Source: Chryseobacterium phocaeense (GTDB lineage: Bacteria > Bacteroidota > Bacteroidia > Flavobacteriales > Weeksellaceae). From it: a stretch of 64,000 nucleotides of DNA. Shown one piece after another: positions 17,590 to 26,716 of this stretch. The stretch spans positions 1,302,001-1,366,000 of the forward strand of contig NZ_LT827015.1 of NCBI RefSeq assembly GCF_900169075.1. The letters run 5' to 3'. The notes under the pieces were generated by a model. That model did not search any database and was not told the DNA's origin. It worked only from the letters and a program-made list of their open reading frames with translations. Each line of letters opens with the position of its first letter. The stretch's first letter is position 1. The translations under genes were made by a program, and so were the position numbers.

Positions 17590-17639
17590 TTAAACCTTAA
17601 ACCTTAAACCTTAAACCTTAAACCTTAAACTCTAAACCC
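17590..17639. repeat. TTAAACC tandem array
   Basis: Five perfect TTAAACC units from 17590 to 17624, followed by degenerate copies (ttaaact, ctaaacccc). The array lies between the 5' side of the SMR gene and the 3' end of the Crp/Fnr gene. Confidence 0.85.
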
Positions 17640-17648
17640 CGGAACCTT

Positions 17649-18212
17649 TCACTTCATCTCCGCACGTATTCTGCTCAGACTCACCTGTGTGATCCCAAGA
17701 TAGGAAGCAATATGGCCCAACTGCACTCTTTTAAGAAGATCCGGCTTATTGGTCATCAGATCTTTATATCGTTCCAGTGAGGTTTTGAATTGTCTTGAAA
17801 TAATCAGTTCTTCCGTTCTTACAAGCTCCTTTTCTGCAAATTTACGGCCCCAGTTGGCAATATGGATATCTGTTTCGAAAAGCTTTTTTAAATATTCCGT
17901 TTCCAGGACATACAGGTCACAATCCTCAAGAAGCTCGATGCTTTCGTAGCCAGGGCGGTCTTCCACGTAACTTTTCATAGAAACCACTGTTTCTCCCTCG
18001 CTTCCGAACCAGAAAGTGATATCATTGTCAGCGGTAGAGGCGTAGGCTCTTACTATCCCTTTTCTTATGAAATAGATATACGGAATAATTTTATCGGCTT
18101 CCATCAGGCAGAAAGATTTAGGATGTGATATTTCTGTAATGTATTGTTTCAAAGCATTTCTGGAAATTTCAGGAAGAACATAAATGCGGTCGAGAATCTG
18201 GTTTATATCCAT
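17649..18212 (-). CDS. Crp/Fnr-family transcription regulator
   Basis: A 187-residue protein with an N-terminal cyclic-nucleotide-binding-like beta-barrel (FCLMEADKIIPYIYFIRKGIVRAY, then GSEGETVVSMKSYVED) and a C-terminal winged helix (RVQLGHIASYLGITQVSLSRIRAEMK). The barrel lacks a canonical cAMP phosphate-binding cassette, so the ligand is unknown. The ATG at 18212 was preferred because the upstream in-frame TTG overlaps a -7 element. The gene is monocistronic. Confidence 0.87.
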   Translation of the reverse strand: MDINQILDRIYVLPEISRNALKQYITEISHPKSFCLMEADKIIPYIYFIRKGIVRAYASTADNDITFWFGSEGETVVSMKSYVEDRPGYESIELLEDCDLYVLETEYLKKLFETDIHIANWGRKFAEKELVRTEELIISRQFKTSLERYKDLMTNKPDLLKRVQLGHIASYLGITQVSLSRIRAEMK

Positions 18213-18230
18213 AAAGGGAAGTCTATGATG

Positions 18231-18238
18231 CAAAAGTA
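18231..18238 (-). promoter_or_regulatory. -7 promoter element of the Crp/Fnr gene
   Basis: Minus-strand TACTTTTG, about 19 nt before the ATG at 18212. Confidence 0.55.
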
Positions 18239-18515
18239 TTAGTTTTTTATTTTTCCTAAGAATATTTACGTCACTTCCAGGGTAATTTTAAATTTATAAA
18301 AATAATTTTGGATAAACGTTTAACCTAAATTTAAACTTACCTTTATAATTAAGTAATATATAATAAAACTAGAATTAAAATTTTATTTTTAATTGTTTGA
18401 TTTTTAATATTTTAATTGTAGTGGTGATCTGTTTTGAAAAAAATGCGAAAGTACAATTAATTTTTACATAACCAAAAAATTTAGACGGTTGTTTTATTTG
18501 AAATTATAAAATATT
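18239..18515. other. AT-rich intergenic region
   Basis: The region between the divergently placed Crp/Fnr and LacI genes is very AT-rich. Near its right end atattttg (18511-18518) is a near match to TAnnTTTG. I see no gene or hairpin in it. Confidence 0.5.
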
Positions 18516-19532
18516 TTGCAGGGCAAAACTGATATTTTGAAGAGAACTTCCATTAAAGATATAGCTAGAATTGCAGGGGTTTCCGTTGCAACGGTTTCCT
18601 ATGTTTTAAACAAAAAAGAGGGCAGCCGGATCAGTGAGGCTACCCGCGAAAAAATTTTTGAAATTGCTGAAACGATTAACTATACCCCGAATAAAATTGC
18701 AAAAAGCCTTAAAATGAACAGAAGTAAGCTGTTGGGACTCATTTTGGCCGATATTTCAAATGATTTTTACTCGGGTATTGCACGGTGTATAGAAGACGAG
18801 GCCATGAAATTAGGCTACACGTTATTAATTGGCAGCTCAGATGAAGATCCTGAAAAATTTAAGAAACTTACAGAACTTTTCTCCGAACAGCAGGTAGACG
18901 GAATGATCATAGCGCCTGTCTTTAACTCTGATGACGCTATTAAAAGATTGATTAAAGAAAAATATCCTGTTGTAACCATAGACCGGTACCTTAAAAACAT
19001 CAATATGCCCGGTGTGATGATTGATAATATGGCAATTTCAGAATCTGTAGGAAATTATTTAGCTGGAAAAAAGTTTGAAGAGGTTATTTATGTGGGCTAT
19101 GACACCCAGCTTCCTCATTTACTGGAAAGAATGGACGGTTTTGAAAAAGGAATTACACCTGAAGTTTTCTGTAAAAAAGTTTTGGTCGGACTGGAGAATA
19201 TTGCTGAAGAAGTGTTTCGCGGACTTGAATCAAATCTTGATCTTTCCAAAAAGACAGCTTTCTTTTTTTCTACCAATAAGCTTGGAATTGCCGGATTGAG
19301 GTACTTTTTGAAAAACAATATAAAAGTTCCTCAGGATGTTTCCGTTATTGCTTTTGATGAAACGGAAGCCTATCATCTTTTTCCTACAGAAATTAGTTTT
19401 GTACAGCAGCCTTTGACCGAAATGGCTAAAGAAGCAGTGAGGCTAATGGACAGCCAGATTAATAATTACTCGGATAACGGGAAAAAAGTAGTTTTTCCTG
19501 CCCGGCTGATCAATAATAAATCAGTCGGATAA
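18516..19532 (+). CDS. LacI-family transcription regulator
   Basis: A 338-residue repressor or activator: N-terminal LacI HTH (SIKDIARIAGVSVATVSYVLNK), hinge helix (KIAKSLKMNRS) and a periplasmic-binding-protein-like effector domain (LGLILADISNDFYSGIARCIE, PVVTIDRY, VIAFDETEAYHLF). No ATG is available at the N-terminus. The candidates are TTG codons at 18516 and 18537; the latter (MKRTSIKDIARI) begins closer to the HTH and lies about 20 nt after a near-match -7 element. It is followed 30 bp later by a fructokinase gene, so it likely controls sugar use, possibly fructose or sucrose. Confidence 0.88.
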   Translation: MQGKTDILKRTSIKDIARIAGVSVATVSYVLNKKEGSRISEATREKIFEIAETINYTPNKIAKSLKMNRSKLLGLILADISNDFYSGIARCIEDEAMKLGYTLLIGSSDEDPEKFKKLTELFSEQQVDGMIIAPVFNSDDAIKRLIKEKYPVVTIDRYLKNINMPGVMIDNMAISESVGNYLAGKKFEEVIYVGYDTQLPHLLERMDGFEKGITPEVFCKKVLVGLENIAEEVFRGLESNLDLSKKTAFFFSTNKLGIAGLRYFLKNNIKVPQDVSVIAFDETEAYHLFPTEISFVQQPLTEMAKEAVRLMDSQINNYSDNGKKVVFPARLINNKSVG

Positions 19533-19562
19533 AAAATAACAATACAATTAAACATTTAATCT

Positions 19563-20462
19563 ATGATGAATAAAACTCCTTATATCGTTTGTTTTGGTGA
19601 AGTGCTCTGGGACGTTTTCCCTGAAGGAACTAAGGCCGGCGGTGCCCCGTTCAATGTGGCTTACCATGTACATAAGACGGGAACCGGCGTAAAAATGCTC
19701 AGCCGAATCGGAAATGATGAACTGGGAATAAGACTGACAGACCAGATCAGGAACTGGGGCATCACGGCAGATTATATTCAGATTGATGATAAACATCCTA
19801 CCAGTACCGTGATTGCTAAAATTGATGAAGACAATGAAGCCACCTATGAAATTATCAATCATGTGGCGTGGGATTATATTGATTTTCTGCCGGAACATGA
19901 AAAGTTGGTTTCCGAAGCAGATGCTTTTGTGTACGGAAGTCTTTCCGCAAGAAACCCTAAAACCAGGGAAACCCTTCTGAAGCTTCTTGAATTTGCAAAA
20001 CTCAAAATATTTGATGTCAATTTCAGACCACCTTTCATTGAGGTAGATTTAATCAAAGAACTCCTGCACAAAGCTGATATCGTAAAAATGAATAAAGCGG
20101 AAATGAGACGCATCATGGAATTTCTGGAAAAAGAATATGTATCTGAAGATGAAAGTGCAGCTTACATCAGGAACCATTTTGATATCAAAGAGATTATTCT
20201 CACAAAAGGGAGCAAAGGCGCCAGGTATTTTACAAGAGACGGCAGTTACAGTTTTCCCGCAGTCGCTATTCAGATTGCAGATACGGTAGGGAGTGGAGAT
20301 TCATTTTTGTCAGGATTTATTTCAAAAAGGATTCAGGGAAAAAGTCCGGAAGAGATCATGAACGAAGCAACAGCGCTCGGTGCATTCATCACTTCAAAGC
20401 AGGGTGCCTGTCCGGATTACACCTACGGAGAATTTCAGCAGTTTAAGGACCAGAATTTGTAA
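19563..20462 (+). CDS. PfkB-family carbohydrate kinase, fructokinase-like
   Basis: A 299-residue cytosolic ribokinase-family enzyme that phosphorylates a sugar, probably fructose, with ATP. It has the substrate-binding start FGEVLWDVFPEG and GGAPFNVAYH, and the C-terminal PfkB signature with catalytic Asp in DTVGSGDSFLSGF. The FGEVLWD and GGAPFN elements are typical of fructokinases. It lies 30 bp after the LacI-family gene, and the two are probably cotranscribed; no sugar transporter is next to it in the window. Confidence 0.9.
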   Translation: MMNKTPYIVCFGEVLWDVFPEGTKAGGAPFNVAYHVHKTGTGVKMLSRIGNDELGIRLTDQIRNWGITADYIQIDDKHPTSTVIAKIDEDNEATYEIINHVAWDYIDFLPEHEKLVSEADAFVYGSLSARNPKTRETLLKLLEFAKLKIFDVNFRPPFIEVDLIKELLHKADIVKMNKAEMRRIMEFLEKEYVSEDESAAYIRNHFDIKEIILTKGSKGARYFTRDGSYSFPAVAIQIADTVGSGDSFLSGFISKRIQGKSPEEIMNEATALGAFITSKQGACPDYTYGEFQQFKDQNL

Positions 20463-20538
20463 TTGCTCATCAAAACGTACAAAAGCCGCTGCCGGAAGCA
20501 AAATATTCAAAAGAAATCATATCAACTAAATTTTACGT

Positions 20539-20568
20539 AAAGCCTTTTCTGCACTGAAGGGCTTTTTA
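20539..20568 (+). terminator. Terminator after the fructokinase gene
   Basis: Stem aaagcctt/aagggcttt with one bulge, followed by a T-rich run. Confidence 0.7.
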
Positions 20569-20613
20569 TTTTAATTCTTTTGCCATTAACCTTATAGACC
20601 GATTTTGTTTTAG

Positions 20614-20621
20614 TAACTTTG
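20614..20621 (+). promoter_or_regulatory. -7 promoter element of era
   Basis: TAACTTTG, 21 nt before the ATG. Confidence 0.6.
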
Positions 20622-20641
20622 CAGTTCGTAATATTATTGAT

Positions 20642-21517
20642 ATGCATAAAGCTGGATTTGTAAACATAGTCGGAAAGCCTAATGCCGGAAAATCTACCTT
20701 ATTAAACCAATTAATGGGCGAGAAACTGGCTATTGTAACCCAAAAGGCCCAGACAACCCGCCATAGAATTTTTGGAATTTATAATGAAGAAGACCTGCAG
20801 ATTGTATTTTCTGATACGCCCGGAGTTTTGGACGCGAAATATGGTCTTCAGGAAAAAATGATGGATTTTGTAAAGGATTCTTTACAGGATGCAGATGTGT
20901 TTTTATTTATTGTGGACGTCACGGACAAAGCCGAACCTTCGGAATTTTTAATTGAAAAACTGAATAAAATCCCGGTTCCGGTACTCCTTCTGCTGAATAA
21001 AGTAGACCAGACCACCCAGGAAGGTCTTGAAAAACTGGTAGATGACTGGCACAACAGAATCCCGAAAGCGGAGATTCTTCCTATCTCTGCCCTGAATGCA
21101 TTCAATACGGATATCATTCTGCCTAAACTAAGATCCCTGCTGCCGGAGAACCCTCCTTACTATGATAAAGAACAGTACACGGACAAACCCGAAAGATTTT
21201 TTGTGAACGAAGCCATCCGTGAAAAAATCCTTTTGAATTATGAGAAAGAAATTCCTTATTCTGTAGAGGTGGTTACCGAACAGTTCAAAGAAAAAGAGGG
21301 AATTATTTTCATAGATTCCATTATTTATGTAGAAAGAGATACCCAAAAAGGAATTATCATCGGGCATAAAGGAGAAGCCATTAAGAAAGTGGGAACTGAA
21401 GCCAGACTGGACCTGGAAAAATTCTTTTCCAAGAAAATTCACCTGAACCTGTTTGTTAAAGTGAAAAAAGATTGGCGTAAAAACGACAGGGATTTGAAAA
21501 ACTTTGGATACAGATAA
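20642..21517 (+). CDS. era: GTPase Era
   Basis: Ribosome-assembly GTPase that binds the 3' end of 16S rRNA. At 291 residues it is full length. G1 GKPNAGKSTL, G2 region TTRHRIFGI, G3 DTPG, G4 NKVD and G5-like ISALN are all present. The C-terminal KH domain carries GHKGEAIKKVGTEAR. It has its own -7 element. Confidence 0.97.
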   Translation: MHKAGFVNIVGKPNAGKSTLLNQLMGEKLAIVTQKAQTTRHRIFGIYNEEDLQIVFSDTPGVLDAKYGLQEKMMDFVKDSLQDADVFLFIVDVTDKAEPSEFLIEKLNKIPVPVLLLLNKVDQTTQEGLEKLVDDWHNRIPKAEILPISALNAFNTDIILPKLRSLLPENPPYYDKEQYTDKPERFFVNEAIREKILLNYEKEIPYSVEVVTEQFKEKEGIIFIDSIIYVERDTQKGIIIGHKGEAIKKVGTEARLDLEKFFSKKIHLNLFVKVKKDWRKNDRDLKNFGYR

Positions 21518-21584
21518 ACTAAAAAGTCCCGGAATTCCGTTCTATTAAAAGATTTTTATTACCTTTAGTCTAAATTTTTAGTAA

Positions 21585-22013
21585 ATGAACTATTTCCAGT
21601 CAAATTCCAGCTCACTACCTAAAGATATTGTTTTATTTGCGGTGAGAGTGTTTATAGGTTTTGCTATGCTTTCTCATGGTTTTCCAAAACTACAGATGCT
21701 TTTGGAAGGCGGTAAAATTGAATTTTATGACTTTATCGGGTTAGGTCCTTTGGTGACCCTGGTTCTTACGGTAATTGCGGAATTTGCCTGTTCAATACTT
21801 CTGATATTAGGACTTTTCACAAGGATTTCACTGGGATTTCTGATCTTTACAATGGTGGTGGCCGCTTTTATGGTTCATGGGGCAGATCCTTTTGAGAAAA
21901 AAGAAATGAGTCTCATCTATCTGTCCGTGTATCTTCTCCTGATGGCGGTAGGTGCCGGTAAAATCTCAGTAGATCACATGATTGAAAAAAGAAAAAGGGC
22001 TTCAGACTGGTAG
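21585..22013 (+). CDS. DoxX-family membrane protein
   Basis: A 142-residue inner-membrane protein with four predicted helices. The family pattern is visible in RVFIGFAMLSHGFPKL, LGPLVTLVLTVIAEFACSILLILGLFTRI and ISLGFLIFTMVVAAFMVHG. DoxX relatives have been linked to thiosulfate or quinone redox and oxidative stress, but the role here is unknown. It is followed by a hairpin with a U-run. Confidence 0.87.
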   Translation: MNYFQSNSSSLPKDIVLFAVRVFIGFAMLSHGFPKLQMLLEGGKIEFYDFIGLGPLVTLVLTVIAEFACSILLILGLFTRISLGFLIFTMVVAAFMVHGADPFEKKEMSLIYLSVYLLLMAVGAGKISVDHMIEKRKRASDW

Positions 22014-22037
22014 TCTGATCCGGATAAAATATAACAA

Positions 22038-22065
22038 GGCTGTTTCATGTGAAGCAGCTTTTTTT
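22038..22065 (+). terminator. Terminator after doxX
   Basis: Imperfect stem ggctgttt/aagcagct and seven T residues. Confidence 0.65.
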
Positions 22066-22077
22066 ATATACTGCAAT

Positions 22078-22106
22078 CCGTGTCAAGGTTTTAAACCTTG
22101 ACACGG
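22078..22106. repeat. Perfect palindrome ccgtgtcaagg...ccttgacacgg
   Basis: Arms 22078-22091 and 22093-22106 are exact reverse complements around a single base. It directly follows the DoxX terminator and has no gene of its own; it may be a dispersed palindromic repeat. Confidence 0.75.
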
Positions 22107-22185
22107 GTTGTTTATCTATTGGTTTTGCAACAATGTTTCAAATAATACCTTTCCCGTTTCTTAAAAATTACTAAATTCGTGAAAA

Positions 22186-24597
22186 ATGAATTTTATGAAG
22201 ATAAAACTGACCATCTGCCTTCTGGCTTTTCTTAATTTTTATGATGCCCAGGAAAATATTACCTATCAGAAACCCTCTGCCGAGATCTTAAAACTGGCAG
22301 ATTATGAAAGACCTCCAAGTGTTCTGATGAACAGCAAAAAAGACTGGGTGGTTTTCACATATCGCCCTACCTATAAAACGCTGGAAGACCTTAGCCAGCA
22401 GGAAATGAAGCTTGGCGGACTTAGGATCAATCCTGTTACCAATATTTCAAGCAGCGTTACGTATTCCAATAATCTGAAGATCAGAAAGATCAATGATAAA
22501 GTGGAAACCCAGGTAAAAAATCTGCCTGCCAATCCGAAAATTACCTATGTTTCATTTTCACCGGATGAAAAGAAACTGGCATTTACCAACACAACGGCTA
22601 AAGGGGTAGAGCTTTGGGTAGTGGATATGGAAACAGCTTCCGCTAAAAAAATTACCGAAGATAACCTGAATGCCAATTTAGGAATGCCGTATTCATGGTA
22701 CAATGATTCACAAAGCTTCCTGATCAGAACGCTTCCGCAAAACAGACCTGCGCTGATAGACGCGAGCAAAGATCTTCCAACTGGGCCGATTGTTTCCACG
22801 GCTGACGGTAAAGTTTCCCAGAACAGAACCTATCAGGATCTTTTGAAAAACCCTCAGGATGAAAAAAACTTTGAGGTGCTTACCGCCTCTGAAATTTATA
22901 ACGTAGATCTGTCCGGAAACCTTAAGAAATTGAAAGATCAGGATATGTATTCAGGTCTAAGTTTTTCTCCGGACGGGAATTATCTGATGGTTACAGTGAT
23001 CAAAAAGCCGTTTTCCTACATCGTACCGTTAAACAGATTTCCTTCAACAACGGTGGTGTATGATATGAAAGGAAATGCAGTGAAAACGGTTAATGAAGTT
23101 CCTTTGAATGAGATCATGCCTAAAGGATTCTCATCCGTAAGAACCGGAAAAAGAAGTATGACCTGGAGAAGTGATGTTCCTGCCACATTGTTGTATGCTG
23201 AAGCTTTGGATGGAGGAGACCAGTCTAAAACTGCTGAGAACAGGGATGAGATCTTCACATGGGAAGCTCCGTTTGCTACCGCTCCGAAATCATTCTTCAA
23301 GACAAAACAAAGATATGAAGGCGTAAGCTGGACCAATGATCATTATGCTGTAGTTTCTGAAGGCTGGTACGATACCAGAAATACAAAATCTTACCTTGTA
23401 GATCTTAATAACGGGGAATCTAAAGTATTCGATGACAGAAATTATCAGGATGTGTACAGTGATCCGGGAAATTTCAGCACTACGAAAAACCAGTACGGAA
23501 GATATGTGATCGATATGAAAGGTGGAAAAAGCTACCTGATAGGAGACGGATTCACCAAAGACGGTCAGCATCCTTTCATCGATGAGATGGATGTAAAATC
23601 TTTGAAAAAGAAGAGGCTTTACACTTCCAATATGAAGAACGGTAAAGAAGAGATCATTGATATCCTTAATGCTTCAAAAGGGGAAATCCTGACCACTCAG
23701 CAGTCTCCAAGTCTTTATCCAAATTATTTCAAAAAGAATATTAAATCCAATAAAGCAGAAGCGGTAACCAATTTTGCGAACCCTTTTGAAAGTATCAAAG
23801 ATGTATACAAAGAAGTCATTACCTATAAAAGAAATGACGGGGTTACTTTGACGGGAACCCTTTATCTGCCGGCTAATTACGATCGAAAAGCTAAGAAAGA
23901 AAAGCTTCCTTTACTGATCTGGGCGTATCCTACAGAATATAAAGATAAAAATACGGCTGGGCAAAACACCCAGAACGCGAATGATTTTACCTTCCCATAT
24001 TACGGATCCTTCGTGTACTGGACAACAAAAGGATATGCCGTTCTGGATGATGCTGCATTCCCGATTATCGGGGAAGGAAAAACAGAACCGAACGACACTT
24101 TCATTCCACAGCTGGTAGCTAACGGAAGAGCTGCGATTGATGCAGTAGATCAGCTGGGGTATATCGACAGAACCAAAGTGGCTGTAGGAGGACATTCTTA
24201 CGGGGCATTTATGACGGCTAACCTTTTGACCCACTCCAAAGATTATGCTTGTGGTATCGCGAGAAGTGGAGCCTATAACAGAACCCTGACGCCGTTTGGA
24301 TTCCAGAGCGAGCAGAGAAACTACTGGGATGTTCCGGAGATCTACAACACGATGTCTCCGTTCATGAATGCTGACAAAATGAAGACACCGTTGCTGTTGA
24401 TTCACGGTGATGCAGATAACAATCCGGGAACGTTCACTTTACAGACGGAAAGATATTTCCAGGCATTGAAGAACCTTGGAGCGCCTGTAAAAATGGTACT
24501 TCTTCCAAAAGAGTCCCACGGCTATGCTGCAAAAGAAAATATCCTTCACCTTTTATGGGAACAGGATCAGTTCCTTGAGAAGTGCCTGAAGAAATAA
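22186..24597 (+). CDS. S9-family prolyl oligopeptidase-like peptidase, exported
   Basis: An 803-residue exported serine peptidase. A signal peptide (ending FYDAQ) is followed by a beta-propeller-like domain to about residue 540 and an alpha/beta-hydrolase domain. The catalytic triad is visible: Ser in GGHSYGAF, Asp in HGDADNNPG and His in ESHGYAAKEN. Relatives include glutamyl endopeptidases and Xaa-Pro dipeptidyl peptidases, so it probably degrades peptides in the periplasm. The ATG at 22186 or 22195 would both keep the signal peptide. A strong terminator follows. Confidence 0.9.
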   Translation: MNFMKIKLTICLLAFLNFYDAQENITYQKPSAEILKLADYERPPSVLMNSKKDWVVFTYRPTYKTLEDLSQQEMKLGGLRINPVTNISSSVTYSNNLKIRKINDKVETQVKNLPANPKITYVSFSPDEKKLAFTNTTAKGVELWVVDMETASAKKITEDNLNANLGMPYSWYNDSQSFLIRTLPQNRPALIDASKDLPTGPIVSTADGKVSQNRTYQDLLKNPQDEKNFEVLTASEIYNVDLSGNLKKLKDQDMYSGLSFSPDGNYLMVTVIKKPFSYIVPLNRFPSTTVVYDMKGNAVKTVNEVPLNEIMPKGFSSVRTGKRSMTWRSDVPATLLYAEALDGGDQSKTAENRDEIFTWEAPFATAPKSFFKTKQRYEGVSWTNDHYAVVSEGWYDTRNTKSYLVDLNNGESKVFDDRNYQDVYSDPGNFSTTKNQYGRYVIDMKGGKSYLIGDGFTKDGQHPFIDEMDVKSLKKKRLYTSNMKNGKEEIIDILNASKGEILTTQQSPSLYPNYFKKNIKSNKAEAVTNFANPFESIKDVYKEVITYKRNDGVTLTGTLYLPANYDRKAKKEKLPLLIWAYPTEYKDKNTAGQNTQNANDFTFPYYGSFVYWTTKGYAVLDDAAFPIIGEGKTEPNDTFIPQLVANGRAAIDAVDQLGYIDRTKVAVGGHSYGAFMTANLLTHSKDYACGIARSGAYNRTLTPFGFQSEQRNYWDVPEIYNTMSPFMNADKMKTPLLLIHGDADNNPGTFTLQTERYFQALKNLGAPVKMVLLPKESHGYAAKENILHLLWEQDQFLEKCLKK

Positions 24598-24610
24598 AAT
24601 AATTTACCAG

Positions 24611-24648
24611 AAAGCCCGTTCCAATCATGAACGGGCTTTTATTTTTTT
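24611..24648 (+). terminator. Intrinsic terminator of the S9 peptidase gene
   Basis: 11-bp perfect stem aaagcccgttc/gaacgggcttt with a 7-nt loop and a T-rich tail. Confidence 0.88.
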
Positions 24649-24691
24649 GATGGATTAACTCCTAATTAATGCTCTGATTTTAAAATTAATT

Positions 24692-25381
24692 TTACAAATA
24701 TTTAAGCACTTCATCAATACTTTTCAACTCCATAAAATGCTCATGTTCCAGATGATGTTCATGCTGTTCATGACTCCAGGTTACATGATAGGGAATGTGT
24801 GCGGCAGAACCTCCAATCTCCAGTACCGGAAGGATATCCGACTTAATGGAATTTCCCAGCATCAGGAAGTTTTCAGGTTGGCAGTCAAGGTGCTTAAGCA
24901 GTTTCAGATAATCACTTTCCTTCTTATCACTCATAATTTCAATATGATGAAAATAATCTTGCAGTCCTGAATTTTTAAGCTTGCGTTCCTGATCCAGGAG
25001 ATCACCTTTTGTAGCGACTACCAGACGGTATTTTCCCTTCAGGGCTTCCAGTGTTTCCTTAACTCCTTCCAGCAATTCTATAGGTTCCTGAAGCATTTTC
25101 TGACCGATCTCTATGGTTCTGTTGATGATCTGCATAGATGCAGTTCCGCCTGAAACCCTGCTTACCGTTTCGATCATGCAGAGCATAAAACCTTTGATGC
25201 CATAACCGTAGAGCGGAAGATTCTGCATTTCGGTTTTAAACAATTCCTGGGACACAGAATGCTGTGGCAGATAATCTTCAAGAAGCATGCAGAATTCCTT
25301 TTCTGCTTCCTGGAAATAAGGTTCATTGATCCAAAGGGTATCATCCGCGTCAAAGGCGATGGTGGTTATATGATTATTCAT
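24692..25381 (-). CDS. HAD-family hydrolase
   Basis: A 229-residue cytosolic HAD enzyme. Motif I is FDADDTLW at the N-terminus, motif II lies around VATKGDLL, and motif III/IV is around MSDKKESDYLKLL and LMLGNSIKSDILPVLE. A helical cap is inserted after motif I, as in phosphoglycolate-phosphatase-like proteins. The start at 25381 (MNNHITTIAFD) gives the usual HAD spacing; an upstream ATG adds nine poorly conserved residues. The substrate is unknown. Confidence 0.85.
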   Translation of the reverse strand: MNNHITTIAFDADDTLWINEPYFQEAEKEFCMLLEDYLPQHSVSQELFKTEMQNLPLYGYGIKGFMLCMIETVSRVSGGTASMQIINRTIEIGQKMLQEPIELLEGVKETLEALKGKYRLVVATKGDLLDQERKLKNSGLQDYFHHIEIMSDKKESDYLKLLKHLDCQPENFLMLGNSIKSDILPVLEIGGSAAHIPYHVTWSHEQHEHHLEHEHFMELKSIDEVLKYL

Positions 25382-25458
25382 TTTAGTTTTGTATTTTTCT
25401 CTGCACAAAATTCAGCATAAAAATTCAATCAGAAAAGGACATTTGTCCCGGATAAGCT

Positions 25459-26025
25459 ATGTTACGGACCAATCAGTTATTTTTAAACTATACAGAAGAT
25501 CTTTACGGGAAACAGGGACGTAAAGAAGATATTGTCATCAGGTCATTTTCTAAAGGGGAAAGAATACTTACCCAGGGTGAAAACCTGTTTAAAGTAATGC
25601 TGATCAGGGAAGGGATTACCAAGTGTTTCCTGGCTGAGGAAAATGATAAGGAATACATTGTTGAATTCCTTGGAAAAGGGGAAATCATTGGCGAAATAGA
25701 ATTGATCCGGAATATTTCGTGCCTGTGCAGCATCGAAGCCGTTACTGAAGTTACGGTTTACGCTATATCCATCCATTATTTCAGGTCTTTGATTAAAAAT
25801 GACCTACCATTGAATAACCTCTTACTGGATGTTTTTGCTGAACGCATCGTCAATACTTCCAAAAGGGCATCCTACCAACAGCTGTACGCGGCTGAATATA
25901 CTTTAGCCCAGCTCCTTGAACTGCTGGCTCAACAGGAAATTGAAATCTCAAAAGAAGACATGGCTGCCTATCTGGGAATTACAGTGAGAAGTTTGAACAG
26001 GACTTTGAAGAGTTTGAATAAATAG
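25459..26025 (+). CDS. Crp/Fnr-family transcription regulator
   Basis: A 188-residue regulator with an N-terminal cyclic-nucleotide-binding-like domain (FSKGERILTQGENLFKVMLIREGITKC, EFLGKGEIIGEIELI) and a C-terminal HTH (EISKEDMAAYLGITVRSLNRTLKSLNK). It is divergent from the HAD gene with a 77-bp gap, so it could act on both. It is only distantly similar to the Crp/Fnr protein at 17649. The effector is unknown. Confidence 0.85.
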   Translation: MLRTNQLFLNYTEDLYGKQGRKEDIVIRSFSKGERILTQGENLFKVMLIREGITKCFLAEENDKEYIVEFLGKGEIIGEIELIRNISCLCSIEAVTEVTVYAISIHYFRSLIKNDLPLNNLLLDVFAERIVNTSKRASYQQLYAAEYTLAQLLELLAQQEIEISKEDMAAYLGITVRSLNRTLKSLNK

Positions 26026-26128
26026 CAAATTGAAATATAGTTAGTGATTTTTAATGGGGTTGTTTTTTAATTCTATATAAAAAAACAATTTCTTGTCTTC
26101 TTTTTAAGGGGTGTTGTTTTGTTTTTGT

Positions 26129-26136
26129 TAATTTTG
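26129..26136 (+). promoter_or_regulatory. -7 promoter element
   Basis: TAATTTTG, 17 nt before the ATG at 26154. It overlaps an in-frame GTG at 26136, arguing against that start. Confidence 0.6.
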
Positions 26137-26153
26137 TGGAAAATAAAGGTGAA

Positions 26154-26645
26154 ATGAGATTTAGAAATGCAGAATTATCAGACCTGGAAAAAATTGTAGA
26201 TATTTATAATTCCATAGTGGATTCAAGGATGGTGACGGCAGATACAGAAAAAGTCTCTGTAGAAAGCCGTAAAAAATGGTTTGAAGAGCATAACTCTGAA
26301 ACAAGACCGTTGTGGGTGGTAGAAGATGCTGATCAGATGGTGGGATGGGTCAGTTTTAGTTCATTTCACGAGAGACCTGCATACAGCGGGACTGTAGAGG
26401 TAAGTATTTATCTGGACGCCAGCTGCAGGGGAAAAGGGTACGGTAAAACCATTCTTCAGTACTGCATTGATAATGCTGCAAAATTCGGGGTGAAAAATCT
26501 GGTAGCCCTTATTTTTCTTCATAATGAACCGAGTTTAAAACTGTTCAGGCATTTTGGATTTGAAGACTGGGGAACGCTGCCTGATGTGGCGGTTCTGGAT
26601 GGGTTGGAGAGAAGCCTGAAGATATTGGGGAGAAGAGTAGGATAG
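26154..26645 (+). CDS. GNAT-family N-acetyltransferase (L-amino acid acyltransferase-like)
   Basis: A 163-residue acetyltransferase using acetyl-CoA. It starts MRFRNAELSDLEKIVDIYN and has WVSFSSFHERPAYSGTVEVSIYLD followed by the acetyl-CoA loop CRGKGYGKTILQ and the ALIFLHNEPSLKLFRHFGFEDWG end. This matches the phosphinothricin/methionine-derivative acetyltransferase (MnaT/PAT) group, so it may detoxify amino-acid analogues. The ATG at 26154 was chosen over a GTG at 26136. A long hairpin separates it from the convergent GLPGLI gene. Confidence 0.9.
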   Translation: MRFRNAELSDLEKIVDIYNSIVDSRMVTADTEKVSVESRKKWFEEHNSETRPLWVVEDADQMVGWVSFSSFHERPAYSGTVEVSIYLDASCRGKGYGKTILQYCIDNAAKFGVKNLVALIFLHNEPSLKLFRHFGFEDWGTLPDVAVLDGLERSLKILGRRVG

Positions 26646-26665
26646 TTGAAAATTAAGTTAGTATA

Positions 26666-26716
26666 TAAATAATCAGCTTGCGCGAAGTCGGAGACTTCGC
26701 GCAAGCTGATTATTTA
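26666..26716. repeat. 24-bp perfect hairpin, core ttgcgcgaagtc (copy 1)
   Basis: Arms 26666-26689 and 26693-26716 pair perfectly around the loop gga. The right arm contains the stop codon of the GLPGLI gene. The inner 12 bp of each arm (ttgcgcgaagtc/gacttcgcgcaa) are identical to those at 27580-27626. It probably also terminates both convergent transcripts. Confidence 0.85.

Noticed and set aside
17590..17639. CRISPR array
   Set aside because: Units are 7 bp with no spacers.
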